5,034 bases of DNA, from NCBI GenBank assembly GCA_013695335.1, contig JACDAR010000084.1, forward strand, positions 1 through 5,034. The letters are read 5' to 3'. The translations under genes and the position numbers were made by a program. The first letter of the stretch is position 1, and each line of letters opens with the position of its first letter. The notes beneath the pieces are model-generated. The model was not told the origin of the DNA, ran no database searches, and worked only from the letters and a program-made list of their open reading frames with translations. This DNA comes from Rubrobacter sp. (lineage in GTDB: Bacteria > Actinomycetota > Rubrobacteria > Rubrobacterales > Rubrobacteraceae). This document shows, piece by piece, positions 1 through 5,034 of this stretch.

Positions 1-2
1 CT

Positions 3-557
3 GCCAACGCCGGGGGCGAGTCAGAGGACATCGAGGAGAGCTTTAGAAACCTGCTCCTCTCCATCGTCGTGGCGCTCGTGTTGGTCTACCTGATCCTGGT
101 AGTCTTCTTCGGCTCCCTGCTGGTGCCCCTCGTCATCCTGCTCGCCGTTCCGCTCACCACCACGGGGGCGTTCGGGGCGTTGCTCCTCACCGATACTGCC
201 CTGAGCCTTCCTGCGCTGCTCGGTGTTTTGCTTTTGATCGGGATCGTCGTCTCCAACGCCATCTTGCTCGTGGATTTCGCCAGCAAAGCACTCTCGCGCC
301 ACGAGAGCGTGGACGACGCCATCATCGAGGCGGGGAGGGCGCGGCTCAGGCCCATCCTGATGACGGCGCTGGCGACGGTGTTCGCCCTCACGCCGCTCGC
401 GTTCGGCTTCGGGGGAGGGGGGAGCGCGCTCATCTCCAGCAGCCTGGCGATACCCGTGATCGGGGGCCTCGTTACCTCGACGTTCCTGACGCTGCTCGTG
501 GTGCCCGTCGGCTACTCGCTCCTGAAGGGTGGCCGCAGCCGCCGGAAGAAAGGCTGA
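3..557 (+). CDS. RND-family efflux transporter, C-terminal part (5' end outside window)
   Basis: This is the last 184 residues of a proton-driven RND exporter of the AcrB/HAE type, an inner-membrane pump for hydrophobic or amphiphilic compounds. The reading frame is open from the window edge, so the start lies upstream. Five hydrophobic helices follow in order, matching TM8-TM12 of AcrB: one around bases 51-110, a second around 115-190, a third around 205-285 containing GIVVSNAILLVDFA, a fourth around 350-405, and a last around 430-530. The segment GRARLRPILMTALATVFAL is the conserved family stretch between TM10 and TM11. The family form GLSAKNAIL, whose lysine in AcrB TM10 is part of the proton relay, reads GIVVSNAIL here, so that lysine is replaced by serine. 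Comparable replacements are, from memory, common in RND pumps of Gram-positive bacteria. The tail GGRSRRKKG is basic and cytoplasmic. The stop codon overlaps the next start by one base, which implies co-transcription. The substrate cannot be told from this part. Confidence 0.95.
   Translation, partial: ANAGGESEDIEESFRNLLLSIVVALVLVYLILVVFFGSLLVPLVILLAVPLTTTGAFGALLLTDTALSLPALLGVLLLIGIVVSNAILLVDFASKALSRHESVDDAIIEAGRARLRPILMTALATVFALTPLAFGFGGGGSALISSSLAIPVIGGLVTSTFLTLLVVPVGYSLLKGGRSRRKKG
544..553 (+). promoter_or_regulatory. Ribosome binding site for the redoxin-like gene
   Basis: The purine run GGAAGAAAGG lies 3 bases before ATG 557 (8 bases if GGAAG is the core), inside the 3' end of the RND gene. 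It supports ATG 557 as the ancestral start of the next gene, rather than the later GTG at 618, which has no such site. Confidence 0.55.
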
Positions 558-1060
558 TGCTGGAGCGCGGCCTGAAGGCCGGGGTGCGGGCGCCGTACTT
601 CAGTATGCTGGCGGCGGGTGACGCTGCGCAGTGTGGCCGGGCGAAAGCTCGTCCTGACCTTCCACTTGCAGGGCGCCGCCCCGACGGCGCGGTTGATCTC
701 CCGCGCCGTCCGTGCCAGCTACCCTTCTCGGGACGAAGTGGTAGTCGCCAGCGTCGTAGATCTCTCCATCGAAGTAGGGGTTGCGTTTGACCCTAAAATC
801 TTAGTTGCAACCCCTACTTCGGTCCCGCCCGTGTACTGGATGACCGTCGCCTTGATACTGAACCAGGCTTACGACCAGGCCGCCACGGAGCTTCCACCGG
901 ATTACGATCCTGCGGAATGCGTGATCATCCTCCCCGACTGGGGCGGGTTCGTCAGTCGCAAGTACGGAGCCAACAATACGGGCCGCGCCGCCGCCATCAC
1001 CGTCGTGAACAGAGATTCCAGCGTCCCGTGGAGACCGTACTTCAGTTTCTCGACGCCTGA
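557..1060 (+). pseudogene. Redoxin-like (thioredoxin-fold) gene broken by two frame changes and an in-frame palindromic insert
   Basis: No single frame gives the whole protein. Frame A opens at ATG 557 with MLERGLKAGVRAPYFSMLAA, which looks like the N-terminus of AhpC/TSA-type redoxins (G-x-RAPxFxLxA). It then loses homology and stops at 788-790. Frame B takes over at about 618 (VTLRSVAGRKLVLTFHLQ) and carries the core: a strand, a helix, a second strand (EVVVASVVDLS), a helix (VPPVYWMTVALILNQAYDQA) and CVIILPDWGGFVSRKYG, the last being a typical late redoxin strand-loop. Near 1014 the sense returns to frame A with FQRPVETVLQFLDA and TGA 1058-1060, a usual redoxin C-terminal helix. The spliced product would be about 167 residues, normal for the family. 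Reading on in frame B instead gives an arginine- and proline-rich tail to 1160 that looks non-biological. There is no cysteine where the peroxidatic Cys normally sits (after LVLTFHLQG), so even the ancestor may have been non-catalytic. It may be a true pseudogene or contain sequencing errors. The family call is from motif recognition only. Confidence 0.7.
770..821. repeat. Perfect 15-bp inverted repeat with 22-bp spacer, inserted in frame in the redoxin gene
   Basis: The left arm CGAAGTAGGGGTTGC (770-784) and right arm GCAACCCCTACTTCG (807-821) are exact reverse complements. The 22-bp spacer is AT-rich, in contrast to the flanks, and holds a further 4-bp pair (CTAA 793-796 / TTAG 801-804). 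In the gene's main frame it encodes about 16 extra residues (EVGVAFDPKILVATPT) between VVDLS and SVPPVYWMTV, a point where the thioredoxin fold would have a surface loop. It uses codons rare in the neighbourhood (TTA, AAA). No T-run follows, so it is not a standard terminator. I found no clear target-site duplication and no second copy in the window. It resembles a small palindromic element of the REP/RPE/MITE kind; its identity is unknown. Confidence 0.75.
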
Positions 1061-1129
1061 TACTCCGGGCCGAAATCTAGTGAAACGGCGGCCCCCGATC
1101 CGTCTGCTAACGTGTGGCCCGTGGATAAG

Positions 1130-2299
1130 ATGTCGCAAAGCACGTCGCCCCTGCGGATAGCGTTCGTCGCCGACGACCTGTATCCCGGATACGGGGGGCA
1201 AGCTGTCTCCACGCAGGGTCACGCCAGGGCGCTGCTCGAACGCGGACACGAGATCCGCGCGCTGGCTGGCGCCGAACCGTCGCCAACGGAGCCTTCCGGA
1301 GTGGTGGTCGGTCGGCTGCCTGTGTGGCGTCCCCCGAACAAGCAGATCCACTACGCATTCCCGGTTGGAAGCATGATCCGGACGCTCGTGGACTGGGCGG
1401 ACGTGATCCACATCAACACCCCGACGCCGCTCGCCCTGGCAGTGCTTCGGGCGGCGCATCGCGCGAACGTGCCCGGTGTGCTTGGTTTCCACGCCCAGGA
1501 AGAGAGCATGACCATGCACACGGGAAGGCTGATCCTACCCCTTCTGCGTGCCTGGTACCACATCATCTACGGGATGCCCGACGCCCTGATCTCACCCACA
1601 CCCTTCGCCGCCAGGCTGGCCTCCCGCCACACGCGCCGCCCGGTCCACGTAGTCTCCAACGGCATCAGGCTCCCCGAAACCACGCCAGCGGACAGGGAGC
1701 GTGCGGCGGGCTTGGGGAAACGGCTTCTCTCAGAGAAGCGGTTTCTGATCTCACACGTCGGCCGTCTCTCCCCCGAGAAACGCCCAGATGGACTTCTGGA
1801 GCTGATGGCTGTTCTCACCGAACGCCGCCAGGATGCGTGCTTGATAGTGGCGGGCGACGGCCCCCTCAGGCACGACCTCGAAAGGCGGGCGGCACGTCTC
1901 GGCCTCACGGACACTGTGCGGTTTCTGGGTTACATACGGGAGGGTGATAAGCAGGATCTCCTGTGCGCCAGCGACCTGTTTTTGATGCCATCCCCGACCG
2001 AACTCCAGAGCATCGCCACGCTCGAAGCGATGGCCCAGGGGTGCGCGGTGCTGGCCGCCGACTACGACACCAGCGCCGTCCCCGAACTCGTTGGCAACGC
2101 CGGGCTCTGCTACGACCCGGAACGCCTTCCCGCAGCGGCGTCGAACATCAGCAGACTACTCGACGCACCAGATGAACTTCAGCGTTTTCGGGAGAACGCA
2201 GCGCGCGCCGCGAAGGCCCACGACATTCGGGAGAGCGCCCGTAGTCTGGAGGAGATCTACAGTTCCATTATCCGTGCGAGATCCGGACCACACGGATAA
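1130..2299 (+). CDS. Glycosyltransferase family 4 (GT-B fold), probable glycolipid or envelope glycosyltransferase
   Basis: A 389-residue GT4 enzyme that transfers a sugar from an activated nucleotide donor with retention of configuration. The N-terminal acceptor domain begins RIAFVADDLYPGYGGQAVS (residues 9-27), with the glycine loop GGQAVS typical of GT4, and contains GFHAQEESM (119-127). The C-terminal donor domain has SNGI (176-179), GRLSPEKRPDG (211-221), AGDGP (241-245) and the E-x7-E nucleotide-sugar motif at E291 and E299 (ELQSIATLE), followed by AMAQG. Length and motifs are complete. I chose ATG 1130 because the MSQSTSPLRIAF start puts the first strand at the usual distance and a GGATAAG purine run lies just before it; GTG 1112 and GTG 1121 are in-frame alternatives without a visible binding site. 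The overall pattern resembles diacylglycerol alpha-glucosyltransferases and related enzymes. With a GT28 lipid glycosyltransferase converging next door, a role in membrane glycolipid synthesis is a reasonable inference, but the acceptor is not proven. Mannosyl or teichuronic-type substrates remain possible. Confidence 0.92.
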   Translation: MSQSTSPLRIAFVADDLYPGYGGQAVSTQGHARALLERGHEIRALAGAEPSPTEPSGVVVGRLPVWRPPNKQIHYAFPVGSMIRTLVDWADVIHINTPTPLALAVLRAAHRANVPGVLGFHAQEESMTMHTGRLILPLLRAWYHIIYGMPDALISPTPFAARLASRHTRRPVHVVSNGIRLPETTPADRERAAGLGKRLLSEKRFLISHVGRLSPEKRPDGLLELMAVLTERRQDACLIVAGDGPLRHDLERRAARLGLTDTVRFLGYIREGDKQDLLCASDLFLMPSPTELQSIATLEAMAQGCAVLAADYDTSAVPELVGNAGLCYDPERLPAAASNISRLLDAPDELQRFRENAARAAKAHDIRESARSLEEIYSSIIRARSGPHG

Positions 2300-2319
2300 C
2301 ACAGGCATCCTATCCTGTG
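2300..2319. terminator. Small hairpin between convergent genes, possible bidirectional terminator
   Basis: CACAGG (2300-2305) and CCTGTG (2314-2319) form a 6-bp stem with an 8-base loop, directly after the GT4 stop codon (2297-2299) and overlapping the stop of the opposing GT28 gene (2310-2312). The position suits a shared terminator, but the stem is short and no T-run follows in either direction. Read-through and mRNA overlap are equally possible. Confidence 0.25.
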
Positions 2320-3488
2320 GCGTAGCTGACTATGTGGTGGGCGAGTTGCTCGGTCATGGAGGGGAGACCCAGCCGCTCGCGGCGGTGGATTACTTCTTCG
2401 AGGAGGGCTGGGTCCGAGGCATAGCTTCCCACGGCTTTCTGGAGCGCCGCCGGAGTTTTCGCATAGTGGCCCAGGCCCTCCTCTTCCACGAAGCGCACGA
2501 CGCCCCGCTCGTTGAGGGCCGTGTAGCCGGTGAGGATCGCAGGCCGGCCGATGGCCAGAGCCTCGTAAACAGAAGCTGGGCCAGCCTTGCCGACGAACAC
2601 GTCGCTCGCCGCCAGGTACTCCGCCACGTTGTCAGTGAAGCCCTCGATCCTCAGGCGATCCTCCCGCGACTCCAGCGCTGACAACCTCTTCCTCAGCGCC
2701 AGGTTGCGGCCGGTTATCATCACCACCTGCGGCGCGGTATCGGAGTCGAGCAGCGCCTGGATGACGGTTCGAGGGTTGCTCTCAGCCACGCCTTCGCCAC
2801 CGAAAGAGACCAGGCACGTGAAGCGATCCGGAAGCGCCAGTTGCTTCCTGGCATCGGATTTCGCGGGGGCGTTCAGGAAATCCTGTCCCACCGGGTAGCC
2901 GACGACAGCCGTTTTCTCCTCAGGCACCCCGAAGCGCACCAGGTCGCGCCGAACTCCTTCAGAAGGGGCAACTATGTGATCCGCCCTCGGATCAGCCCAG
3001 TACGCGCTTATGCCGTGGGGCTCTGTAGCGAAGGTGAGCACGAGCACGTCAAGCCCATATAGACGCCGCGCCTCGGCCAGCCCCGATGTGATGAGACCGT
3101 GGTTGGAGACGACGAGGAGCGGCGGCGAGGGCGCCAGATGTTCAGCAGCCGCGCGGGCAAACCCATGCAAGAAGCGGCGTTGTCCGGCGATAGTCGTACG
3201 TGGGACCGCGTCAATGATGCGCTGGCCGGTGCGGGCCACCACTGGGAAGCGCAGCGCCCTGCGCCAGAACCCTTTGTGCAGGCGGTCGAGGTTGGTGACC
3301 CCAAGGTCCTTCATGTAGTCGGAGACTTCCAGATCGAAGCGTCCAGGATAGTGACGCTCCACCGCCTCTGCCATGGCTTTCGCCGTCGCCACGTGGCCGC
3401 CGCCAACGGAGATGGTGGCGAACAGGATGGTCCGACGTTCGTCTGGATGTTCTCCGGCGCCGGATCGGCGTGCGGACCCCGTCAGCAA
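2310..3488 (-). CDS. GT28 glycosyltransferase, MGDG synthase / diacylglycerol glucosyltransferase type
   Basis: A 392-residue GT-B enzyme of the family that includes plant MGDG synthase, bacterial UgtP and MurG. These transfer glucose or galactose from UDP-sugar to diacylglycerol (MGDG synthase, UgtP) or GlcNAc to lipid I (MurG) at the cytoplasmic membrane face. The N-terminal domain has SVGGGHVATAKAMAEA (residues 27-42), the glycine-rich GGGH loop shared by MGDG synthases, then HGLITSGLAEA (130-140), ADPRADHIVAPSEG (165-178) and GYPVGQDF (197-204). The donor domain has SFGGEG (228-233), ITGRN (258-262), GFTDNVAEYLAASDVFVGKA (283-302) and then GPASVYEAL (303-311), the UDP-sugar binding signature. 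It ends with RPAILTGYTALNERG (315-329). These features fit the diacylglycerol branch better than MurG. The start is TTG 3488, preceded by GGAGG six bases upstream; no better in-frame start is seen. It converges with the GT4 gene and diverges from the kinase gene. It probably makes the monoglycosyl-diacylglycerol that the GT4 enzyme could extend, or the reverse; this is inference. Confidence 0.92.
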   Translation of the reverse strand: MLTGSARRSGAGEHPDERRTILFATISVGGGHVATAKAMAEAVERHYPGRFDLEVSDYMKDLGVTNLDRLHKGFWRRALRFPVVARTGQRIIDAVPRTTIAGQRRFLHGFARAAAEHLAPSPPLLVVSNHGLITSGLAEARRLYGLDVLVLTFATEPHGISAYWADPRADHIVAPSEGVRRDLVRFGVPEEKTAVVGYPVGQDFLNAPAKSDARKQLALPDRFTCLVSFGGEGVAESNPRTVIQALLDSDTAPQVVMITGRNLALRKRLSALESREDRLRIEGFTDNVAEYLAASDVFVGKAGPASVYEALAIGRPAILTGYTALNERGVVRFVEEEGLGHYAKTPAALQKAVGSYASDPALLEEVIHRRERLGLPSMTEQLAHHIVSYATG

Positions 3489-3494
3489 GAAGAT

Positions 3495-3499
3495 CCTCC
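3495..3499 (-). promoter_or_regulatory. Strong Shine-Dalgarno fixing a TTG start for the GT28 gene
   Basis: GGAGG on the minus strand sits six bases before TTG 3488, an ideal spacing. It is the reason for accepting a TTG start. A second TTG at about 3501 is in another frame and leads to an ORF with no sensible product. Confidence 0.7.
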
Positions 3500-3602
3500 A
3501 AAGTCTCGAATAGATGGTCTCACAAGTGTATCCTTTGACGCTGTGTCATAGAATCCGCTCCAGGGGGATATATCTGGGTTTCGCTGGCTCATCTTTACAA
3601 GG

Positions 3603-3628
3603 TCTGAGCCCCAAAATATGGGCTCAGA
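3603..3628. promoter_or_regulatory. Perfect inverted repeat, candidate operator between divergent genes
   Basis: TCTGAGCCC (3603-3611) and GGGCTCAGA (3620-3628) are exact reverse complements around an 8-base AT-rich centre. It lies about 115 bp before the GT28 start and about 118 bp before the kinase start. The dyad layout and near-central position suit a dimeric regulator acting on both promoters. As RNA it would form a stable hairpin, but the downstream bases (TAATGCTATCC) lack the T-run of an intrinsic terminator. The binding protein is unknown. Confidence 0.5.
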
Positions 3629-3704
3629 TAATGCTATCCTGCGCCATGTTGGGTACTGTAACGTTAGCGTGGCCTGAAGTGTAACCGGGCAAGTGCGGGA
3701 GATA

Positions 3705-3710
3705 TATAAT
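3705..3710 (+). promoter_or_regulatory. Candidate -10 box (TATAAT) for the kinase gene
   Basis: A perfect TATAAT occurs 35 bp before GTG 3746. Transcription would start near 3717 and give a leader of about 30 bases that still contains the AAGGTGG ribosome site, which agrees with the GTG start. No recognisable -35 lies 16-19 bp upstream, so this is a partial promoter match only. Confidence 0.35.
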
Positions 3711-3734
3711 TGCCTTTCAAGGAGCCTACGGTCG

Positions 3735-3741
3735 AAGGTGG
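3735..3741 (+). promoter_or_regulatory. Ribosome binding site for the kinase gene
   Basis: AAGGTGG lies four bases before GTG 3746 and favours that start. A competing in-frame TTG at 3710 has GGGAG (3697-3701) eight bases upstream and would add 12 residues; it would fall on the TATAAT box. Confidence 0.45.
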
Positions 3742-3745
3742 TAGT

Positions 3746-5034
3746 GTGCAGGGCACCTCGGTTGGCACGGTCCTGGGTGGACGCTACAAGATAGAGAGCA
3801 AACTCGGTTCCGGGGGGATGGCCGTCGTCTACAAGGCGAAAGACACCATCCTCAGGCGCACGGTTGCCCTGAAGACCCTGCATGACCATTACTACGACGA
3901 GCCAGTGTTCCGGCGGCGCTTCAAGCAGGAGGCGCGGGCAATGGCCTCCCTGGACCACGGCAACATAGTCAAGGTCTACGACATCTGCCAGGATGGCGAC
4001 GAGCCGTTCATAGTGGCCGAGTACGTTGACGGTGACGACGTGGGCGATCTTCTCGCCAGGAGTGGGAGCCTCAACGAGCAGTTCACGCGCAGGATCGCAT
4101 CCCAACTTTTGCGGGCTGTTTCTTACGCCCACCATCGGGGTGTGATCCACCGCGACATCAAGCCTTCGAATATTCTGATCACGCGCGACGGAACCGTGAA
4201 GGTTGGGGACTTTGGAATCGCCAGGCTCATCGAGGATGACGGGGCCGACACTGGGGAGCCCGGTGAGATCATCGGCAGCGCCCGATACATGTCTCCGGAG
4301 CAGATCCAGGGTCTCGAAGCGACGCCAAGGAGCGACATCTACTCTGTCGGCGTGCTCCTCTACCATTGCCTGACGGGCCGCCCGCCTTTCTCCGGCGACG
4401 TGAAGAGCCTGGCCAGGCAGCAGATCAACACTCCCCCCCGTCCCCCGCGCAGGCTGAACAAGAAGATTTCGCCTGGCACCGAGGCGGCGATCCTCAAAGC
4501 CCTCGCCAAGCGCCCGGAGGACCGCTACCCTTCGGCGGCGGCGATGCTTGCCGATGTGGAGGACGGCCTTCCTGCCGACGGGGCGGTAGGGACCACGGAG
4601 GCCCGTCACAGGTACGCCGCCCACAGGCCCCGCAAGCGCCGCAGCCGCGTGGCCATTGCCTCCGCGCTCGTCCTTCTCATGCTGGGCGGCGGGAGCGCCC
4701 TCGCGGCCGGACTCGGCTTCGTAGAGCTGCCCGCGCGCGGAGAAGTCGGACAGGCAGGGCAGTTGGGGCAGGCCCTCGAAAAGGCGAACTCCGTCGATAC
4801 AGATCCCCCGAAGGCTCCCGAAACCTCTGGGACAGCACAGGCGTCCGGCGAGAATCCGTCCGGTGAACCCGGCGGAGAATCTGCCAAACAATCCGAAAAG
4901 GCGGCCTCCGGGGAGAACGGCAAGGCCGAAGACGCTGGTGAAACCGGCAAAGCGGAGGACGAGAAGGTCGAGTACGCGCCGGTCCCGAACGTTGACGCGT
5001 TCTTCGATTACTGGGCCGCGCGTAGGTTGAGGAA
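3746..5034 (+). CDS. PknB-type transmembrane Ser/Thr protein kinase (3' end outside window)
   Basis: A Hanks-type receptor kinase that phosphorylates Ser/Thr of cytoplasmic proteins in response to an outside signal; 429 residues are visible and the frame is open to the window end. The catalytic domain spans about residues 14-270 and is complete: glycine loop LGSGGMAVVY (20-29), ATP-anchoring K43 in VALK, helix-C E62, catalytic loop HRDIKPSN (135-142), DFG (155-157), GSARYMSPEQ (177-186, where S178 replaces the usual Thr of GTAxYMSPEQ), SDIYSVGVLLY (196-206) and PEDRYPSA (257-264). R136 before the catalytic Asp makes it an RD kinase, usually activated by activation-loop phosphorylation; T169 and S178 are candidate sites. 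A basic juxtamembrane stretch (HRPRKRRSR, up to about 301) precedes one membrane helix at about 302-325. The outer part begins with a roughly 80-residue linker rich in Glu, Gly, Ser and Lys, with GKAED occurring twice, then VPNVDAFFDYWAARRLR, the start of a folded domain. No PASTA repeat is seen so far. Start chosen at GTG 3746 from its ribosome site. Confidence 0.95.
   Translation, partial: MQGTSVGTVLGGRYKIESKLGSGGMAVVYKAKDTILRRTVALKTLHDHYYDEPVFRRRFKQEARAMASLDHGNIVKVYDICQDGDEPFIVAEYVDGDDVGDLLARSGSLNEQFTRRIASQLLRAVSYAHHRGVIHRDIKPSNILITRDGTVKVGDFGIARLIEDDGADTGEPGEIIGSARYMSPEQIQGLEATPRSDIYSVGVLLYHCLTGRPPFSGDVKSLARQQINTPPRPPRRLNKKISPGTEAAILKALAKRPEDRYPSAAAMLADVEDGLPADGAVGTTEARHRYAAHRPRKRRSRVAIASALVLLMLGGGSALAAGLGFVELPARGEVGQAGQLGQALEKANSVDTDPPKAPETSGTAQASGENPSGEPGGESAKQSEKAASGENGKAEDAGETGKAEDEKVEYAPVPNVDAFFDYWAARRLR

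Larger units (their letters stand above)
3489..3745. other. Divergent intergenic control region between the GT28 and kinase genes
   Basis: This 257-bp stretch has no credible gene and is clearly more AT-rich than its flanks. It must hold the promoters of both the leftward GT28 gene and the rightward kinase gene. It contains a perfect 9-bp inverted repeat (3603-3628), an 8-bp palindrome TAACGTTA (3659-3666), the motif GATATAT twice (3567-3573 and 3701-3707), and a TATAAT box at 3705-3710. A leftward TTGTAA (3600-3595) lies 19 bp before AGATAT (3575-3570) and could be a weak promoter. No -35 element of good quality was found for either direction. Confidence 0.6.

Noticed and set aside
770..821. 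The inverted repeat as a transcription terminator or CRISPR repeat
   Set aside because: No T-run follows the stem, only one copy is present, and there are no spaced repeats, so neither call is supported.
618..1160. Stand-alone 180-residue gene starting at GTG 618
   Set aside because: GTG 618 has no ribosome site, the predicted N-terminus lacks the first redoxin segment that is present in another frame from ATG 557, and its C-terminal 50 residues look out of frame. It is better treated as the middle of the broken 557-1060 gene.
902..1519. 205-codon open frame on the minus strand
   Set aside because: It is antisense to the redoxin core and the GT4 N-terminal domain, both with recognisable protein motifs; the product is His/Arg-rich and unfamiliar.
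1324..1947. 207-codon open frame on the plus strand inside the GT4 gene
   Set aside because: It is an alternative frame of the GT4 coding sequence with a Pro/Arg/His-rich product and no ribosome site.
2091..2681. 196-codon open frame on the plus strand spanning the convergent junction
   Set aside because: It runs over the end of GT4 in another frame and antisense to GT28; no motif and no start signal.
3603..3628. The intergenic palindrome as an intrinsic terminator
   Set aside because: It lies upstream of both divergent genes, where no transcript needs to end, and it is not followed by a run of T in either direction.
3482..4891. 469-codon open frame on the minus strand
   Set aside because: It is antisense to the clearly recognisable kinase domain and the divergent promoter region. 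Its product has no recognisable motif and begins inside the kinase linker; long antisense frames are common in high-GC genes.

Overview
The window looks like high-GC (roughly 60-65% by eye) chromosomal DNA from a bacterium, most likely an actinobacterium. A deep-branching thermophilic or radiation-resistant type such as Rubrobacter is my best guess. The reasons are frequent AGG, CTC and GCC codons, GTG and TTG starts, a membrane-anchored Hanks-type kinase with a charged outer linker, an AcrB-like RND pump, and GT4 plus MGDG-synthase-like glycosyltransferases. The genus is an inference from gene content and style; no marker gene is present.

Layout. (1) Bases 3-557 (+) are the C-terminal end of an RND efflux transporter, covering the last five membrane helices. 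(2) Its stop codon shares one base with the ATG of a thioredoxin-fold, redoxin-like gene at 557-1060 (+). That gene can only be read through by changing frame twice (near 617 and near 1014). It also carries an in-frame insert with a perfect 15-bp inverted repeat (770-784/807-821). It appears to be a broken or decaying gene, or one with sequencing errors. (3) 1130-2296 (+) encodes a GT4 glycosyltransferase. (4) 2310-3488 (-) encodes a GT28 glycosyltransferase of the MGDG synthase / diacylglycerol glucosyltransferase type. It converges on the GT4 gene with only about 10 bp between the stop codons. (5) 3489-3745 is a divergent intergenic region holding a perfect 9-bp inverted repeat and a TATAAT box. 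(6) From 3746 to the window end (+) runs a PknB-type Ser/Thr protein kinase: complete catalytic domain, basic juxtamembrane stretch, one membrane helix and the beginning of an extracellular domain. It is cut by the window edge.

How they fit together. The pump, the two glycosyltransferases and the receptor kinase are all cell-envelope functions. The two glycosyltransferases plausibly work on membrane glycolipids, since both resemble families that glycosylate diacylglycerol. The kinase and the GT28 gene share one divergent control region, so they could be co-regulated; no direct evidence shows that the kinase acts on the enzymes. I see no mobile-element transposase, CRISPR array, rRNA or tRNA. 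The least ordinary signals are the palindromic insert inside the redoxin gene with its two frame breaks, and the palindrome between the divergent genes.
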